Assembly: GCA_019787685.1 (NCBI GenBank) | Contig: JAHNUO010000001.1 | Span: 1,488,001 to 1,552,000 of the forward strand | Reading direction: 5' to 3' | Length of the DNA: 64,000 nt | Source: Chiua virens | Taxonomy: Eukaryota > Basidiomycota > Agaricomycetes > Boletales > Boletaceae | Shown here: piece by piece, positions 1 through 11,633 of the stretch | Position numbering within the stretch: the stretch's first letter is position 1 | How the letters are laid out: each line of letters begins with the position of its first letter | Program-made: the position numbers and the translations under genes | The notes under the pieces: generated by a model | Told to the model about the DNA's origin: nothing | The model's input: only the letters and a program-made list of their open reading frames with translations | The model's database searches: none

Positions 1-600
1 CTAGTACTGCAAGCTTCAACATGATGCATCAACATTTCCAATCACTTTCCAGGCCACCCCTTGATGGTGATGATGTGATTTGCCCCTTCTCTTTCCTGTT
101 TCTGTCATGTTGTATTTTGGCATGATGCATCACTTGTCTCACTACTAGTATACTACTTCAACATGATGCATCAATATTTCCGACCACTTTCTGGGCTGCC
201 CCTTGATGATGATGATGTGATTTGCCCTCCCTCTCTTTCCTGTTTCAGCCATGTCATATTACCATGATGCATCAATATTATGATTTCCAATCACTTTCCA
301 CTGGGTCTCGAGGCACCACTGACATGATTTGCCCTCCCTTTCTTTCCTGTTCTGTCATGTCATGATGCATCACTGTGACTTCTGAGTCACTATCATGATA
401 CTATGATGCATCAATACTTCTGACACTCTCCAGGCCCCTCAATGCTGCTGACATGATTCGCCCTCCTGGTTTTCCTGTTTCACATGGTCATGTCATATTA
501 CCATTATGCATCACTTCGCTATACTACTTCAATATCCACCAATATGATTTGCCCTCCAGGCTCCCTCTCCTGTTTGTTGTCACCCTCATTACCCTACTAC
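1..600. repeat. Degenerate tandem array with TGATGCATCA palindromes
   Basis: About four to five degenerate copies of a unit near 141 bp. Each contains a TGATTTGCCCTCC...TTTCCTGTTT stretch and usually two copies of the self-complementary decamer TGATGCATCA. Exact decamers start at 22, 123, 164, 265, 363 and 404, with a one-base variant near 504, so the spacing alternates between roughly 100 and 41 bp. Further copies lie at 1101 and 3388, and beyond the KDZ gene at 42678 and 42723. No coding frame of interest. It could be a subterminal protein-binding array of a DNA transposon or simply a minisatellite. Confidence 0.8.
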
Positions 601-639
601 CTCTTATTGTGAGACAATGGTGACCTTCCCATGCCTGAC

Positions 640-880
640 ACACAAACAACAACCATGCCACAAACGATGACTCCATGCTTGGGCCACGAAATGATGACTA
701 CACCATGAATGGTGACTCCAGGGCACAAAATGATAACCACATGAAATGATGCCCATGCCACAAATGACGACTCCATGTCACAAAACGATGACCATAACGC
801 CACTAATGATCACCATAACGCCACTAATGATCATGATGCCACAAAATGATCATGATAACCCACCACAAATGAAAGTCATT
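640..880. repeat. Short degenerate repeat (CACAAATGATGACTCCATGC type)
   Basis: Imperfect repeats of about 20-25 bp built on the words CCACAAA, ATGATGAC and CTCCATG, plus one near-perfect doublet (ATAACGCCACTAATGATCAC) around 797-832. Small open frames on both strands here are by-products of the low-complexity sequence. No function is apparent. Confidence 0.6.
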
Positions 881-1716
881 GCGAATGATGACCACTGGCA
901 TGTCACAAACATAGTACCATCATTACCATGCTGATAGCCATGCTACTACTATGAATAATGGCCATGCAACAAATGATGACATCAACACAAGATTGTACCT
1001 CATCCTGTTGTTTGTCATGACTCACAATACCTCCTGGCTTCCATTTCCTCAGCCTTGTGTCAGAACATCACCCAAAGACATGGAGTATATTCCAGGCAAG
1101 TGATGCATCACTTGGTTTCAAGTTCAAAGCAAATCTTACCCATTTTATGTCACAGTGATGCATCTAGTCTTGTGTGTCCTTGCAGTCTGATGCACCACTT
1201 ACGTCAATCTGCCCACCCTTGAGTTGACCAATCTTCTGGTGAGATTCACAACACCACTTCTATTCATGGTATCAAAGTCTAATGCATTGCTTTCATTGCT
1301 ATACTGGGCCTTAATCGGAAGGTGAGAATCACAAGAGCACATTCCTTTATTTAGGCGATGACATCAACTCAATTTGATTGAATGACACTCAGTTCTGAAA
1401 ATCTGATGCCTCTGATGTATCATTTATTTGTATTTACATATGTGTATTGTAATGGTCTCATTATCCGAGTTAAGCATGTGATGTCTACAGTCCAACATGA
1501 TGATCTATGTCCCAAAGCAGTCATCTTGCACTCAGGCTGAGTCTTGCTTTTTTCAGGTCACTTTGTAGTTACATGATTTCAATGACCAACAAGATACAAG
1601 ATGGGTGTCAATATACATAGAACATCAAACACAGAGCAGCACACTCAAGATGACTTAGATTTTCTACAGAGGAGGTTAGTGTATGAGCCTGAGCACAATA
1701 AACTAAATATACTTGG
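881..1716. other. Unassigned stretch
   Basis: No frame that I can assign. One exact TGATGCATCA palindrome (1101-1110) and variants near 1156 and 1188 link it to the array at the left edge. The last bases, CTTGG at 1712-1716, are the left target-site copy of the following solo LTR. Confidence 0.5.
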
Positions 1717-2357
1717 TGTAACAACCTAGAACAAACGTAGACTATGAGTTACTTGCAAGTGGTTGTAGTGGTCAGTGTAAGGGTTGTGTGCAAGTGAGTC
1801 TGACGAGTGAGGCGAGAACTACAGAGGTGATCCGTCTATGAGAGACAATGGGGGAAAACCAAAGGTGAACTTTGTTAGAGTTCCCTTGGTGCTGCATTCA
1901 AGTCTTATATACTAAAAGTACAATTGGAGCTACAATCGGAGTATGAATACATAGATAAGTATGAGTGTCCTGATTGGTAGATAAGGTGAGATAACATGAG
2001 GTATGCGCATGTATGTGAGTCATAGATAAGAACATGAGGAAACAATGCTGTAACAATGCGGTATAAGCATGTTATGAGATAAGCACTGCTTTAATAATAG
2101 ATATGAGTCATAGGGAATCATAGATAAGAGATAACGTGTGAATACACGTGTGTTGTGCATGGGTTATGACATCGTGTGATAACACGTGTCTAATAATGAA
2201 TCATAGTGAGTCATAAAGGGATGGCCAATAGGGTAAGGTCCTGAGTATAGCCTTGGCATGAGGCAATATATGCCGTAATAGATATTGTGTATCTTGTATA
2301 GTGGATGAGAGCGTTGAGTAGGAAGGCGAAAGAATAATGTGAAATGTGATTGTAACA
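1717..2357 (-). mobile_element. Solo LTR, TSD CTTGG
   Basis: A 641-bp unit that begins TGTAACAACCTAGAAC and ends GATTGTAACA, with a perfect 5-bp direct repeat CTTGG at 1712-1716 and 2358-2362. It is the reverse-oriented relative of the solo LTR at 44538-45180. Its ends resemble those of the chromovirus LTR at 26978 (TGTTA...CTAGGTTGTTxCA on the opposite strand). No internal retroelement sequence adjoins it, so it is a product of LTR-LTR recombination. It interrupts the 3' end of the minus-strand gene that follows, so the last ~50 codons of the long frame there are LTR sequence. Confidence 0.92.
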
Positions 2358-2362
2358 CTTGG

Positions 2363-4802
2363 CCCCCTTCCCATGACCATCTGTACCCTTTCTCTTTCTG
2401 CTGATCTGCCCCTTTTGACCACCTTGACTGACGTCGTCATCAACTCCCCCTGACTCCACAAAAGTAGAATGATTCGAGCCAATAGCATTGGCTATCTTGT
2501 TTCGCATAGACTTTTTTGGCACCCACTTGGATGCATGTGTCCCATCCGGTTCTGTGATGTTGTTAGTGATGGACTGCAGAGGGGTGCTGTTTTTAGAGGG
2601 GTTGCCCTGTGTCTGTCCTTTCTTGGGAGCAACAGAGGCTTTTGTTTTGGGAAGTGTTTGTTTAGGTGAAGGGGGGATGCATTCTTTGTTGGCAGCATCC
2701 AGTTCCACTAGAGAAGAAGTGGGTTTTGGAATGGTTGCAAGATCTGTGCCTGGCAGAACCTGCTTTGAAGCATTACCATGACTCTTGCCTTTTTCCACAG
2801 ATACCATTGGAGCTGGCAATTGAGTCAATGCCATGTGTTCTGCTACAGTTTTTTGATGGACTCTGGGATGTGGCCAGGGCTTTGAGGTCCTCAATGTTGA
2901 TGCTTCCAACACCAAAGGGGGATCAGGGGTGGGAGTCCACCTTGGAGGGGCTGGCAAGCAAGGTGAATTGGTCTCTGGAATGGCGGAAATCATGGGGTTA
3001 GGCATGAGTGGTGGGGGGAAATTGAGACCTGAGAAGTTTCATTCTGGGATGAGACCTGTATTAGGCGCCAGTGATCCAGAGACATGATTCACACCAGAAC
3101 TAGGTGTAATGAGAGGATCCAAAATCAGGTTACCACTGAGATTACTAGTACCAAACTGAGGAAGTAAATAATGTAAGGTACTGGGATCGAGCATTCCAGG
3201 ACCCATCTGAGGGATGGGTAGTTCATTGCCAAAAGTCCCTAGGGGTGCAGGAATCATAGGACCAAGGAGGGTGTTGATTCCTGTGGAGTGCACCAGTAAC
3301 TTCGGATAAATTGTCAGTGTGAGCAAACAAAAACGGCAATCTACTTACCAGTAGCGGGTCTGGGAAGAACCGAGGATCACCTCTGAATGATGCATCATTC
3401 ATCTGTGTGAACTACCAAGGACTCAGTGCATATTAACAACTAATGACATTGTTCTCACCATGTCATAACTGCCCTTTCCAACCTCCTTCAGACCACTGTA
3501 GTCATAGGCAAATTCCTTGTTTGCTTGACCAGTATCACTGTCTCCTTTTAACCACCCATCGGAAAACTCTCCTCCAAACTCCTCATTGTCAGAGGTCTCC
3601 CCATCACAGCTGTCCTGCAATTTTGAATTATTGGCATCTTTAAGTCCTGTGTGATCTGAGATCTGAGTGACATCAGCCCCTTCCTCCTCTGGTTTGTCAG
3701 GATCTCCTTGCTTTGTGGCATGCATGAATGGATTCCATTCATCTGCTGCTATTGAGGAAATTAGCTTGAGATTCTATGTAAACCCAATCTACTTATGTAT
3801 GAAAAAGAGTTTTGGCGAAATCTTGAAATGCTGATAGCATGGCATTCTCTTCCTTTGGGAAGGCGTGAGGGAAGGAGACACCCTGTGCTGCCACAGTGGA
3901 ATGACATCTAAGTCAAGGTTGCCATTAGGAATGAACAGAGTGGTGATAAAAAAAAGACCACTCACAAAAAACAAGAAATTTCCCAGTTCTTGGAAGGATC
4001 TGGGCCTGTGCAGAAGAAAGAATCCACTCCCATGACTGATCAACTCAGCAACACGCCCCAATGTGAAGGGTAGTTCATCAATTGCCCTACAAAAGAAATG
4101 TCAACCGTATGTCAGACTGGATCACAAATTAATCTAACTCTTTGATAGCAGCCACCTGCTTCAAGTTGCTAGCATCATCGTCATCCATCAGCTGTGGCTT
4201 CCTTTTCTGCAAATCATACATCACTTTGATTTTCGCCTTAACATCTGGTGTGGCCTCTTCTAGCAGTTTTTTTGAGAGATTTTGAGTAGCATTCAAGACC
4301 TCACCACTTGTCAATAATGTCCCAGATTGTTTGTCTGCATTGATCACAGGTTTAATGAGTGTCTCATAGTACTTGTGTGTGAACAGTTCTGCCTCACTGA
4401 GGATGTGTTTGTGGGTCGGCTTCAGTGCCTTCTTGAAAACGGAAGTCGTCTTTTGTTCAATGCAATGTCTGTGGGAAGCATTGGTATGCCAACGATACCA
4501 TGTGTGGAGTTGCTATCATGATTCACAACTTGTTAGCAAGTAACCATTTCTGTGGGTTATACCACGCTCACCTTCTTATGTGCTTTGATGGCTGATCCTA
4601 CAGCTGTCTCCTGCTCAGGAGTGAGTAGGCCGTTGATGTCCAGACAACAGGCTTTGTGCTCTGGCTATTTTTGAAACCACTCAGCATGCAAACCTGGCCA
4701 AAACTTGTGATATGTCTTCATCACCATATGAGGTAAATAATCTGACAAGAGAGACTGCAAGAACTCAGCTTGTTTCTCTGTCGTCCATTCTACTGGTGCC
4801 AT
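2363..4802 (-). pseudogene. Decayed hypothetical gene of the type found beside agaric DNA transposons
   Basis: Likely start ATG at 4802 (MAPVEWTTEKQAEFLQSLL). Exon 1 runs to about 4572, followed by a GTGAGC...ATAG intron (4571-4513). Exon 2 (4512 to about 4140) reads through QLHTWYRWHTN and a D/K-rich tail. Later segments near 4080-3790, 3745-3463 and 3330-2363 are acidic, then Pro/Ser/Thr-rich, and end in a basic SRKRKG patch. A TAG at 4667-4665 stands where a Trp is expected before PEHKACC, and other stops and shifts follow, so it is broken. The 3' end is cut by the solo LTR. I recognise the N-terminal W...Q..FL and F..W....WF pattern as common in Agaricomycetes, but know no biochemical role. 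A nuclear accessory protein of the KDZ element is only an inference from position. Confidence 0.55.
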
Positions 4803-5691
4803 GCCTGCTCAGAATATGGGTGATAAAAATTGTTTGAACCCATCAAATTCCAGGCAGGTATTAAAAGCATGGGACTCATTCCTGGAGTCACATCAATCTA
4901 TGATTGGAAGACTGACCTTTGCATCCATAATAATTCCTGGACCCAAAGGAACAGGCTTGAATGCACTGAGTTTGAATTCAGAATGCCAGAACAATAGGAT
5001 CTGATGGCCCACAATTAACCCCTGAAATAAAGTTGTGCAAGACAAACATGAATGGTGCTCACTCTGACTGTTCCAAAGCCTCACAGATGAAACTTGATAT
5101 TTTATAAAGCCTACCATGTTTCTGAAAGTAATGTACAACAGTTTTGGTGATTTTTCTGGTATGGACCATTGGCAGTCATGGTGGTCACTTGAAAGTAACC
5201 TTTGGTAGAACAGATCTGGTCTATAGCAGGTGATACTGTCTGATTGCAAAAATGCACTCTCTGAGTCAGTTGGCCCTCATTCAATTGCACAGGTAAACCA
5301 GAATGACTTTGTATTATCTTTGCTGATGACAGACTAGAATAGAACTGATACATAGTCAGGAGAAGAACAAAATACATGATAAATCTCACAAAAGAATGAT
5401 AAAAGTGAGAAGACTCCAAGGACGCAGTTGAGTCATGCATTCCCTTCTGTACTGTTTAATGTTAACACTCCTCCCACTACACCACTCTTCAGACACCACT
5501 GGTATAACACTCAATTCCTGATGGCTAGATCTGGGCAACCCTGACTACATCACACCTTAGCAGACAAGCAGCATGCCAAGCATGCACATAGCAGGGAATA
5601 CTATGCCAAGTAATGCAGTCCTCTCCATCATGTTCTCTAATCACCAAATTGTCTTACCAGGAATTGCAAGCGCATCAGCCAATACAACAAA
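4803..5691. other. Unassigned stretch upstream of the decayed gene
   Basis: Short overlapping minus-strand frames (for example 4893-5249 and 5111-5440) show no domain or motif that I recognise. It may include the 5' leader of the gene starting at 4802 and remnants of older elements. No structural RNA or repeat was seen. Confidence 0.35.
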
Positions 5692-5946
5692 CATCAGCAA
5701 ACTGACCATTATCTGGACAGTGCTGGATAGCTCTGGACAGTTTCTGACAGAAAGGTTCCCAACTGTCTAGAACTGGACAGATTTTCAAAAAAAAATCCTG
5801 CCCCTAAACTTCTTCTCAAAATTTCACAAGGTAAAATTTCCATCAAATAAAGCCAATTGTGATAGTTTTTGTCACAGAGCCTAGACATTGATTTGCTCAT
5901 GTGGCAAGCCCAGACTTTCAATAGTGTGAAGGCTATTCCACTGATA
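5692..5946 (-). repeat. Copy 1 of a 231-255 bp dispersed repeat
   Basis: Reverse-orientation copy of the sequence also found at 11403-11633 and 15369-15599. Shared landmarks read on the element strand are CAGTGGAAYAGCCTTCACAC at one end, a run of T/A near ATTTTGAGAAGAAG, CTGTCCAGTTCTAGAC, and GTTTGCTGATG at the other end. The ends are weakly inverted (CATCAGTGG against CATCAGCAA). It has no coding capacity, so a MITE-like non-autonomous element is the best guess. The target duplication is not resolved. Confidence 0.75.
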
Positions 5947-7324
5947 TATTGAGTCAAGTGAAGTAGTACAGGTGAAGAAAGAAAGAAATCATAACACTCT
6001 CTGAGTCTAAATCTAAAATGGGAGTAGGTACTGTGGTACCCATAAGCCTATACAACATAGGACTTGTTGGGGAGGACAAAGGAGTAGGGTTGTAAGAGGC
6101 ATGTGTGACATTATCGGGAGTTGCAGTCTCCATGAGAGGCATGTCTTTGACAGAGGCAACAGAGAGTTTATAGGGATAGGATTCTTGGATGGTGGGCATC
6201 CCATGTGCAGTGTGCTCTACCATCAAACTCATGTTCTCTGAAAGAACATTGACAATGGATTCTGTTCAAGCATTCACTATCCAGCCAGCTGAATTTAGCC
6301 TTAAACGAATTAGACATACCTTGTTGAACACTTGAGTTAGACATTTGTTTGTTGATAAGGTTAAAGGTAAGTGGCAAAGTGTAGCGTGGGTTACTTAGTT
6401 CATGACAGTCTGTTTTATACACAAGTTTACATTGGCACATGAGGAGAAAGGGAGCACAAGGGTGTGTGATTTAGGCATGGTAGCAACTCGGACACTGAGG
6501 AGTAATTGGTTCCTGCATTGCAAGCAATGCCCTCAAGAAAGAAATGCAAAGGCGTCAGCCCAAGAGCCCTTCCTTTTTGGATGAATGCCACCCACTTGCA
6601 CCACATCGACAAAGTGGCATGCCTAATTAAGATTATAAGCTGAAAAAAGCCTTAAAAGTTGGTGGGGAATGGTGCCAATGACTCCCTAACTTCCACTGAT
6701 TATTCACCCAATTCCATTGATCAATGATGCTGGAGGACACACCCGACAGCATTATCAAGATCAACCTCCCCCACAATCTCATTTTGCACAATATGGTTCT
6801 GACATATAGACACTACATATGTGATCCAGTCGTAATGTATTTGCCTTGTCCTTTTTGACTTGTTGCTAACTCCATTTGTACCTAGAAATTCCATATCAGC
6901 ATCAAACCAAAGCCCAAGTGTTGAAGAATCGCTAGCCCAAGTGACACTGACTCTGATGAATTCGACAATCTCAGCTTGCCCCCATGTGAAGAAAATGAAT
7001 GCAAGCCAAAAGTGAGTACTTTGCCTTTCTTGCAAATTATCTATTACTTACTTTGCACTTCATACAGGTCAAACCTGGGACTTTAAGTTTGCAACCCCAT
7101 GGCAAAGGGTGAGGACAAGCACTGGTGTCTACTGGGGGCAAAGAAGTGCCCTTTTCAGGTGCTTCTGCCTCTAGTGCTGGAGTGCAGCACCAGTGCTGTC
7201 TCCTGGTGCCAAGGAGGTCAGAAAGGCAATCAAGGACTACATAAAGGGTAGCTAATTAGTGTTCACCCATTTACTGCCTTGTAATAATCTTGAGGTGTCC
7301 TTGTTGAATGTACACACCTACTGA
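5947..7324. other. Unassigned stretch with low-complexity minus-strand frames
   Basis: Minus-strand frames (5954-6232, 6168-6440, 6721-7035) are short, lack recognisable domains and do not join cleanly. The right part leads into the 5' region of the KDZ gene. Nothing else could be supported. Confidence 0.3.
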
Positions 7325-7559
7325 TTGTCACCACTATGTCCACCCAAAGCATTAAGAATGAGGCACAGGCAGTGCTTGAAAGGCTGCAGGAGTGTTATGC
7401 TCAGAAAACCCACAGGCACAGCAAGAAACCTACTACATATATCCAAATCTTCTCATGCAGACAACACCATCACTAAACGCCAGCAGTGCCACAGCACCTA
7501 TGTAGGAGTTAGCGATAGTTTAAGACTAGGGTTCTCATGCCAAGTCATGGCCTCATGAC

Positions 7560-8086
7560 ATGCAGTACCTCCGGCGCTTCTGGACATTGTGGAAGATATA
7601 CCTCAATCTATGCTACAATTTGAAGATGATGTCCTTCCTGCTATTGATATGGAGGGAACTGGTCTCCATCAACATACAGCTGGGGTAAGCACATACAATT
7701 TTTACCCCCTCATTGTTAATTTGACCTTACAATCTCAGGATCATCCTCTGTTAATATGGCTCACAGACAGATATCTTTACCTGCAAGAGTTACTATGTCA
7801 GGAAGGAAGGAATATCACCTCTACCATGTGTGCTTTGTGTCCAGCAGTTGATCCCTGCTATGTCTGCATGGACTGTGTGGGTAGTGAGCTGGCCTGCAAA
7901 ACATGTGTCTTGACCCTTCATGTGAAGAACCCTCTACATGTCTTGAAGGTGTGCTTTGACCATCTTCATTGTACCGTGGGTTGACCTTTGTCATAGCACT
8001 GAAATGGTAAATTTTTTGAATGGACAAGTCTTCGGGACATTGGCCTCCGTGTACAGCTCAGTGATCAATTGGGAGACACATGTCAC
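7560..8086 (+). pseudogene. KDZ transposase, 5' part (CxC2-type cysteine cluster)
   Basis: Encodes the N-terminal region of a KDZ-type transposase: a DHPLLIWLTDRYLYLQELL segment, then a cysteine/histidine cluster (MCALCPAVDPCYVC...C...C..C...H, about 7828-7950) typical of the CxC2 domain fused to agaric KDZ transposases. A GTGTGC...CATAG intron lies around 7950-8000. The next exon reads NGKFFEWTSLRDIGLRVQL and stops at the hAT insertion point, 8086. A TGA occupies the expected Trp codon just before NGKFFE. The start codon is not identifiable because the upstream frame is broken. Reading continues in the same frame at 39358, after removal of the hAT and one copy of CATGTCAC. KDZ proteins are DDE-type transposases of large DNA elements. 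Confidence 0.8.
8079..8086. repeat. Left 8-bp target-site duplication CATGTCAC of the hAT element
   Basis: CATGTCAC here is repeated exactly at 39350-39357, immediately outside the inverted ends of the 31-kb hAT. Eight base pairs is the standard hAT duplication length. Confidence 0.9.
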
Positions 8087-8176
8087 TAGTGTTGCCACAG
8101 TTCTGGTCTCAAGGTGGTTCAAAAACCAAAACTAGTAATAGTTTCACATGCATTGAAGAATTATAAAATGGGCTGG

Positions 8177-9035
8177 TGTGACAGGACCAGGATTAGTGGA
8201 ACGGTCAGATAGAAAGAAAGGGGATGGGTGTGAGTATGACTCGTCCCAAGGGGTTCTGAGGTTGAAGACAAAGTGTCAAGGCGTTGACAAGAGCTTTGAA
8301 AGCAATCTGGACGCATTCCTGGGTGGAACTGTATGAGGATCGACAAAACCGGCCAAAATGCGGACAGTCGGATAGTTCGGCAACAAGGCAGAGACTTGAG
8401 CACAATGGTGATTGAGTATGAGTAAGGACAGATAGAAAAGATAGTTAAGCGGACAAGGTGACTTAGAACGCAAGAGAAACGGGGATCAAAAGATGAAATT
8501 TTTATTTACATACACAAATTTTATAGTCTCAGGTATTCCCGGGACTTTTACAGCGGATAAAGTATCAAATAAATAAGGAAAGCATACGTATATGGAGCCG
8601 TCTCTTTTGGAGATCAACCCATGAAAAGGAAAACAATGTTCTGTCAAGATGGGATAAGGTTTGATCTGTGAATCAATGGACTACCTTTAAAACGTTGTAC
8701 AACCCAACTATCCGTACCTTATAACCAATCGGATACGTGTTGATAACACGGAACCGTCTGAAAAGAATCTAAGAAGGTATGAAATAAAATGGAAATTGGA
8801 CAAAAGAGAGTTGATTAGTGTGTGTCGTGCGATCCTGATTGAGCAACCCGATTTGGTCACCTCGTGCAAAAACATGTAGGAACAAAAAACAAAACATACA
8901 AATATGGGTTGGATCCACTTGGATGGACACGGGACCATGACAGATGGGTAGGACAATCAATGTGGGCAGTCCGGGCATCCTGTAAACAAAGCAGGAATAT
9001 GGGTTTATCACCTCAAGGGGTCATTGACTCCTACA
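8177..9035 (-). mobile_element. Probable LTR-like unit, CpG-rich
   Basis: Begins TGTGACAGGACCAGG and ends GACTCCTACA, with an internal TATAGTCTCAGG that on the minus strand reads CCTGAGACTATAAAA, a good TATA element. A similar TATA block (CTGAGGACTATAAAA) and CTCCTACA-type end occur in the LTR-like units at 47854 and 56047. The sequence is visibly richer in CpG than its surroundings, suggesting a younger or less mutated insertion. No matching target-site duplication was found (left CTGG, right GCGT), so the right boundary is provisional. Confidence 0.4.
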
Positions 9036-9930
9036 GCGTCAAACCAAACTCAACTGTGGCAAATTCTGGTTGTGGTTCTGTTCTCTAAATCACAGTTCCA
9101 GGTTCAATTTGGTTTGAAACTGGTCCATACCTGAGCCCAGCCATCGTGATGCAGCTGTGAACACCCATGCATGTCAATCATTGCTGCATGGCACCCCCGC
9201 ACAGTACATATGCCTCTGTGCTATGCATGGCTATAAATTGCAAGTTGCATCCAACTTTTGACTCCTTGAGTTAACCTGCTCACATCGTTGTGGTAATGTC
9301 CAGGGAACATGCTAGTGACACTAAACTGGTCCAATGGTTATTCATAGTGCCATCTGATGCATTTGCTGTCGCTTTTTGATCTGGCTCAAGGGAATCCCTT
9401 CCCTTTTTCTACCTTCCCCTCTGGTTCCCATCATTGTTGTCAAGCAAGCGTTTTGCATCAGCACTGAACTTGAAGGTTTGTCGTCCACCCTCTTTTCTTG
9501 TTATGTATTGCTACCAACAAATGATTATTTTCCCACTATGCTGCCAGTTATCCTCCTTATTCTGTCTCTTGCCACTGCCTAAGGCTTGCACTGTGGATCT
9601 CACTTCTCGGATCTCTGTTGGTTCGGGCCTGGATTTTGTACTGTCACCCTTCTCTGTTTGTCCCGTTGTCTTGATCAGTTATTGTCTTTTGGCATCGGGC
9701 CCTCAATCTAACAATTCTGCATGCCTATGACCGTGTCTGTCGTTATCTATGTACCCAATCCGATGCATATTAATAATCAAGTCCACACTTTTGTGTGACA
9801 GTTACTTGTAACAGGTTGCTTGAAATCCATCACCTTGCTTAAGTCCCCTTGTCTCAGCACAACACCACATCATTCAGTCAGACTACAGTTAGAACAAGAA
9901 ATTGAGAAATTCATATCAGCAACTTGATGA
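9036..9930. other. hAT subterminal and leader region
   Basis: Starts with CAAACCAAACTCAACTGTGGCAA, which echoes the inner side of the right hAT end. It then becomes pyrimidine-rich (about 9380-9740) without a supportable gene; the small hydrophobic frames at 9376-9730 follow from the T/C richness. It may contain the 5' region of the gene that follows. Confidence 0.4.
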
Positions 9931-11402
9931 TGCCCAGTCGTATGAAGTCTGAAGCCAGACCAACTCGCCTTAGTGACTTTTCCCCTTCCTCTGACTTACA
10001 CATTCAGGCTGACACACATCCTTTTAGAACCTAAACATGAGCTCTACTGATGTGCCCAAATCCAACCACCCTCCAAGAATAAGAGCAATGGTGAGCAGAG
10101 CTTGTGGGATACAAGCTTCAACACTCAGTGCCTCCAGTGTTAGGGCATGGGAAATCACTCCCTGAAGAGCAATCTGACATGAAATTGGGCAAGTGCTACT
10201 ATTTCAGCTATGAAACTTGCATCTAATACCTATTCTAGCATATGTTTTCTTGCTCATCTCTGATCTACCACTTGACACTGTTCAAGTTCATAGCTTCACA
10301 GATGACTTTAGCACAGGCAACTAATCTTCATACAACAGTCAATCGAGCCGGTCACACCCTACCTATTTGAGTACCTTTTGGACAGACTTCCTGGAGAAAG
10401 TCCACGATCAACCACAAAGCAAGCCATTTCAAAACTAGTATTAACCTTGTATTGACTTTTTTTATAGGTTTATATATCTCAAAGACTCGGAGAGGTTGTT
10501 GATAATGAAACTGTCGCAGGCACACAAAGGATTCTTGCAATTGCTCTCTAGCATAGTGATCAGCGACTTCCTCAGCAATGTTGGTCATGACTGGGGTTCA
10601 TTTAATCTTACAGTTGGCTCAAACTCAGGGCTCGTATATCTTGATACCACAGGCAAGCAGCAAACCAGGATCCCTGACTTCCAGCTTATGATTTCAAACA
10701 ATATCGACAACACTTTACAATCCAAATGGATTGGAGAAATTTGTTTTACGGTTTCCCCTTCTGACACCCATGAACAACTTAAACAGATCATTGCCTGTCA
10801 TCCAGAAGTCGATTTAATTTTCATCATCATTGTTGAGGAATGGCTAAAATGGGCATCTCTGGGTAGCAAAGATCTAACCGTACAAGGATTACATTTTCAA
10901 CCACTCCTCTTGGCTAAGGAGTTCATGGCAGACACAGGGAACACATTCAGTTCCATCATGAAGAGGGGGTTCAAATGAATCTCTATCCAACAGATCAATG
11001 TCGAAGTCTATCTTCGTTCTTCTCCTGATTCCCTCATGATTGGAAATCCTGGCCAAGATGATCATTTGGCGATCAGGGTATGTTCATTTTATGATATTGA
11101 GTGGCCATCGGTCTCTAACATATGTGCAGACCCTTTCCCTGTCATTGACATGAGTGACATTGACCTTTTATTCCTTGATGCTTCCAACCATCTCAGAGCA
11201 TCTGTTGTCTCCCAGATGGAAACATACCATGTGCCTTCCAATGCCATTCAGAGGGTCCAGCAATTGACAGCCCAACTTGTCATTCCCTGGGATCTTGTGC
11301 TTGTGTTTTACAGAACATTGCTAGTGACTGCTGCTTATCACCGATACCATGAGTGGTACTCGTTGAACAAACAGAGACACAACAGAAACGGTCCTGCTTC
11401 TT
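9930..11402 (+). pseudogene. Conserved hypothetical gene inside the hAT element
   Basis: Two main readable blocks. From about 10475 to 10978: RLGEVVDNETVAGTQRILAI, then NVGHDWGSFNLTVGS..., RIPDFQLMISNN, WIGEICFTVS and a segment on EVDLIFIIIVEEW. From 11036 to 11402: FYDIEWPSVSNICADPFP... ending near RYHEWYSLNKQ. The frame is shifted around 10540-10560 and near 10980, and the 3' end runs into the small repeat starting at 11403. I recognise it as a family met in Agaricomycetes but know no function. The PDF...GE(I)CF spacing faintly recalls the PD-(D/E)XK nuclease fold, which I treat as speculation. A second hAT-borne gene or an independent neighbour are both possible. Confidence 0.5.
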
Positions 11403-11633
11403 CATCAGTGGAACAGCCTTCACACTGTTGAAAGTTTGGGCTTGCCACACAAGTAAATCAATGTCTAGGCTCACAAAAACTATCTCAATTGGCTTCATTT
11501 GATGGAAATTTTACCTTGTGAAATTTTGAGAAGAAGTTTAGAGGCAGGATTTTTTTTCGAAAATCTGTCCAGTTCTAGACGGTTGAGAACCTTTCTGTCG
11601 AAAACTGTCCAGATAATGGTTGGTTTGCTGATG
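11403..11633 (+). repeat. Copy 2 of the 231-255 bp dispersed repeat
   Basis: Runs from CATCAGTGGAACAGCC to GGTTTGCTGATG and is very similar to the copies at 15369 (same strand) and 5692 (opposite strand). It forms the last few codons of the frame ending at 11431, so it entered the 3' end of the preceding gene. Confidence 0.75.

Noticed and set aside
1..950. Regularly spaced repeats as a CRISPR-like array
   Set aside because: Units are degenerate, the inter-repeat parts are themselves repeated, and the organism is clearly eukaryotic. It is a minisatellite-like array.
2211..2357. The last ~50 codons of the long minus-strand frame as part of a real protein
   Set aside because: They are translated from the solo LTR (1717-2357), which entered with a CTTGG duplication.
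8177..9035. A perfect solo LTR with target duplication
   Set aside because: TG...CA-type ends and a TATA box are present, but the flanks (CTGG and GCGT) do not match, so it is kept only as a probable LTR-like unit.
9376..9730. Overlapping hydrophobic plus-strand frames as membrane proteins
   Set aside because: They arise from a pyrimidine-rich stretch, overlap in two frames and have no supporting motif.
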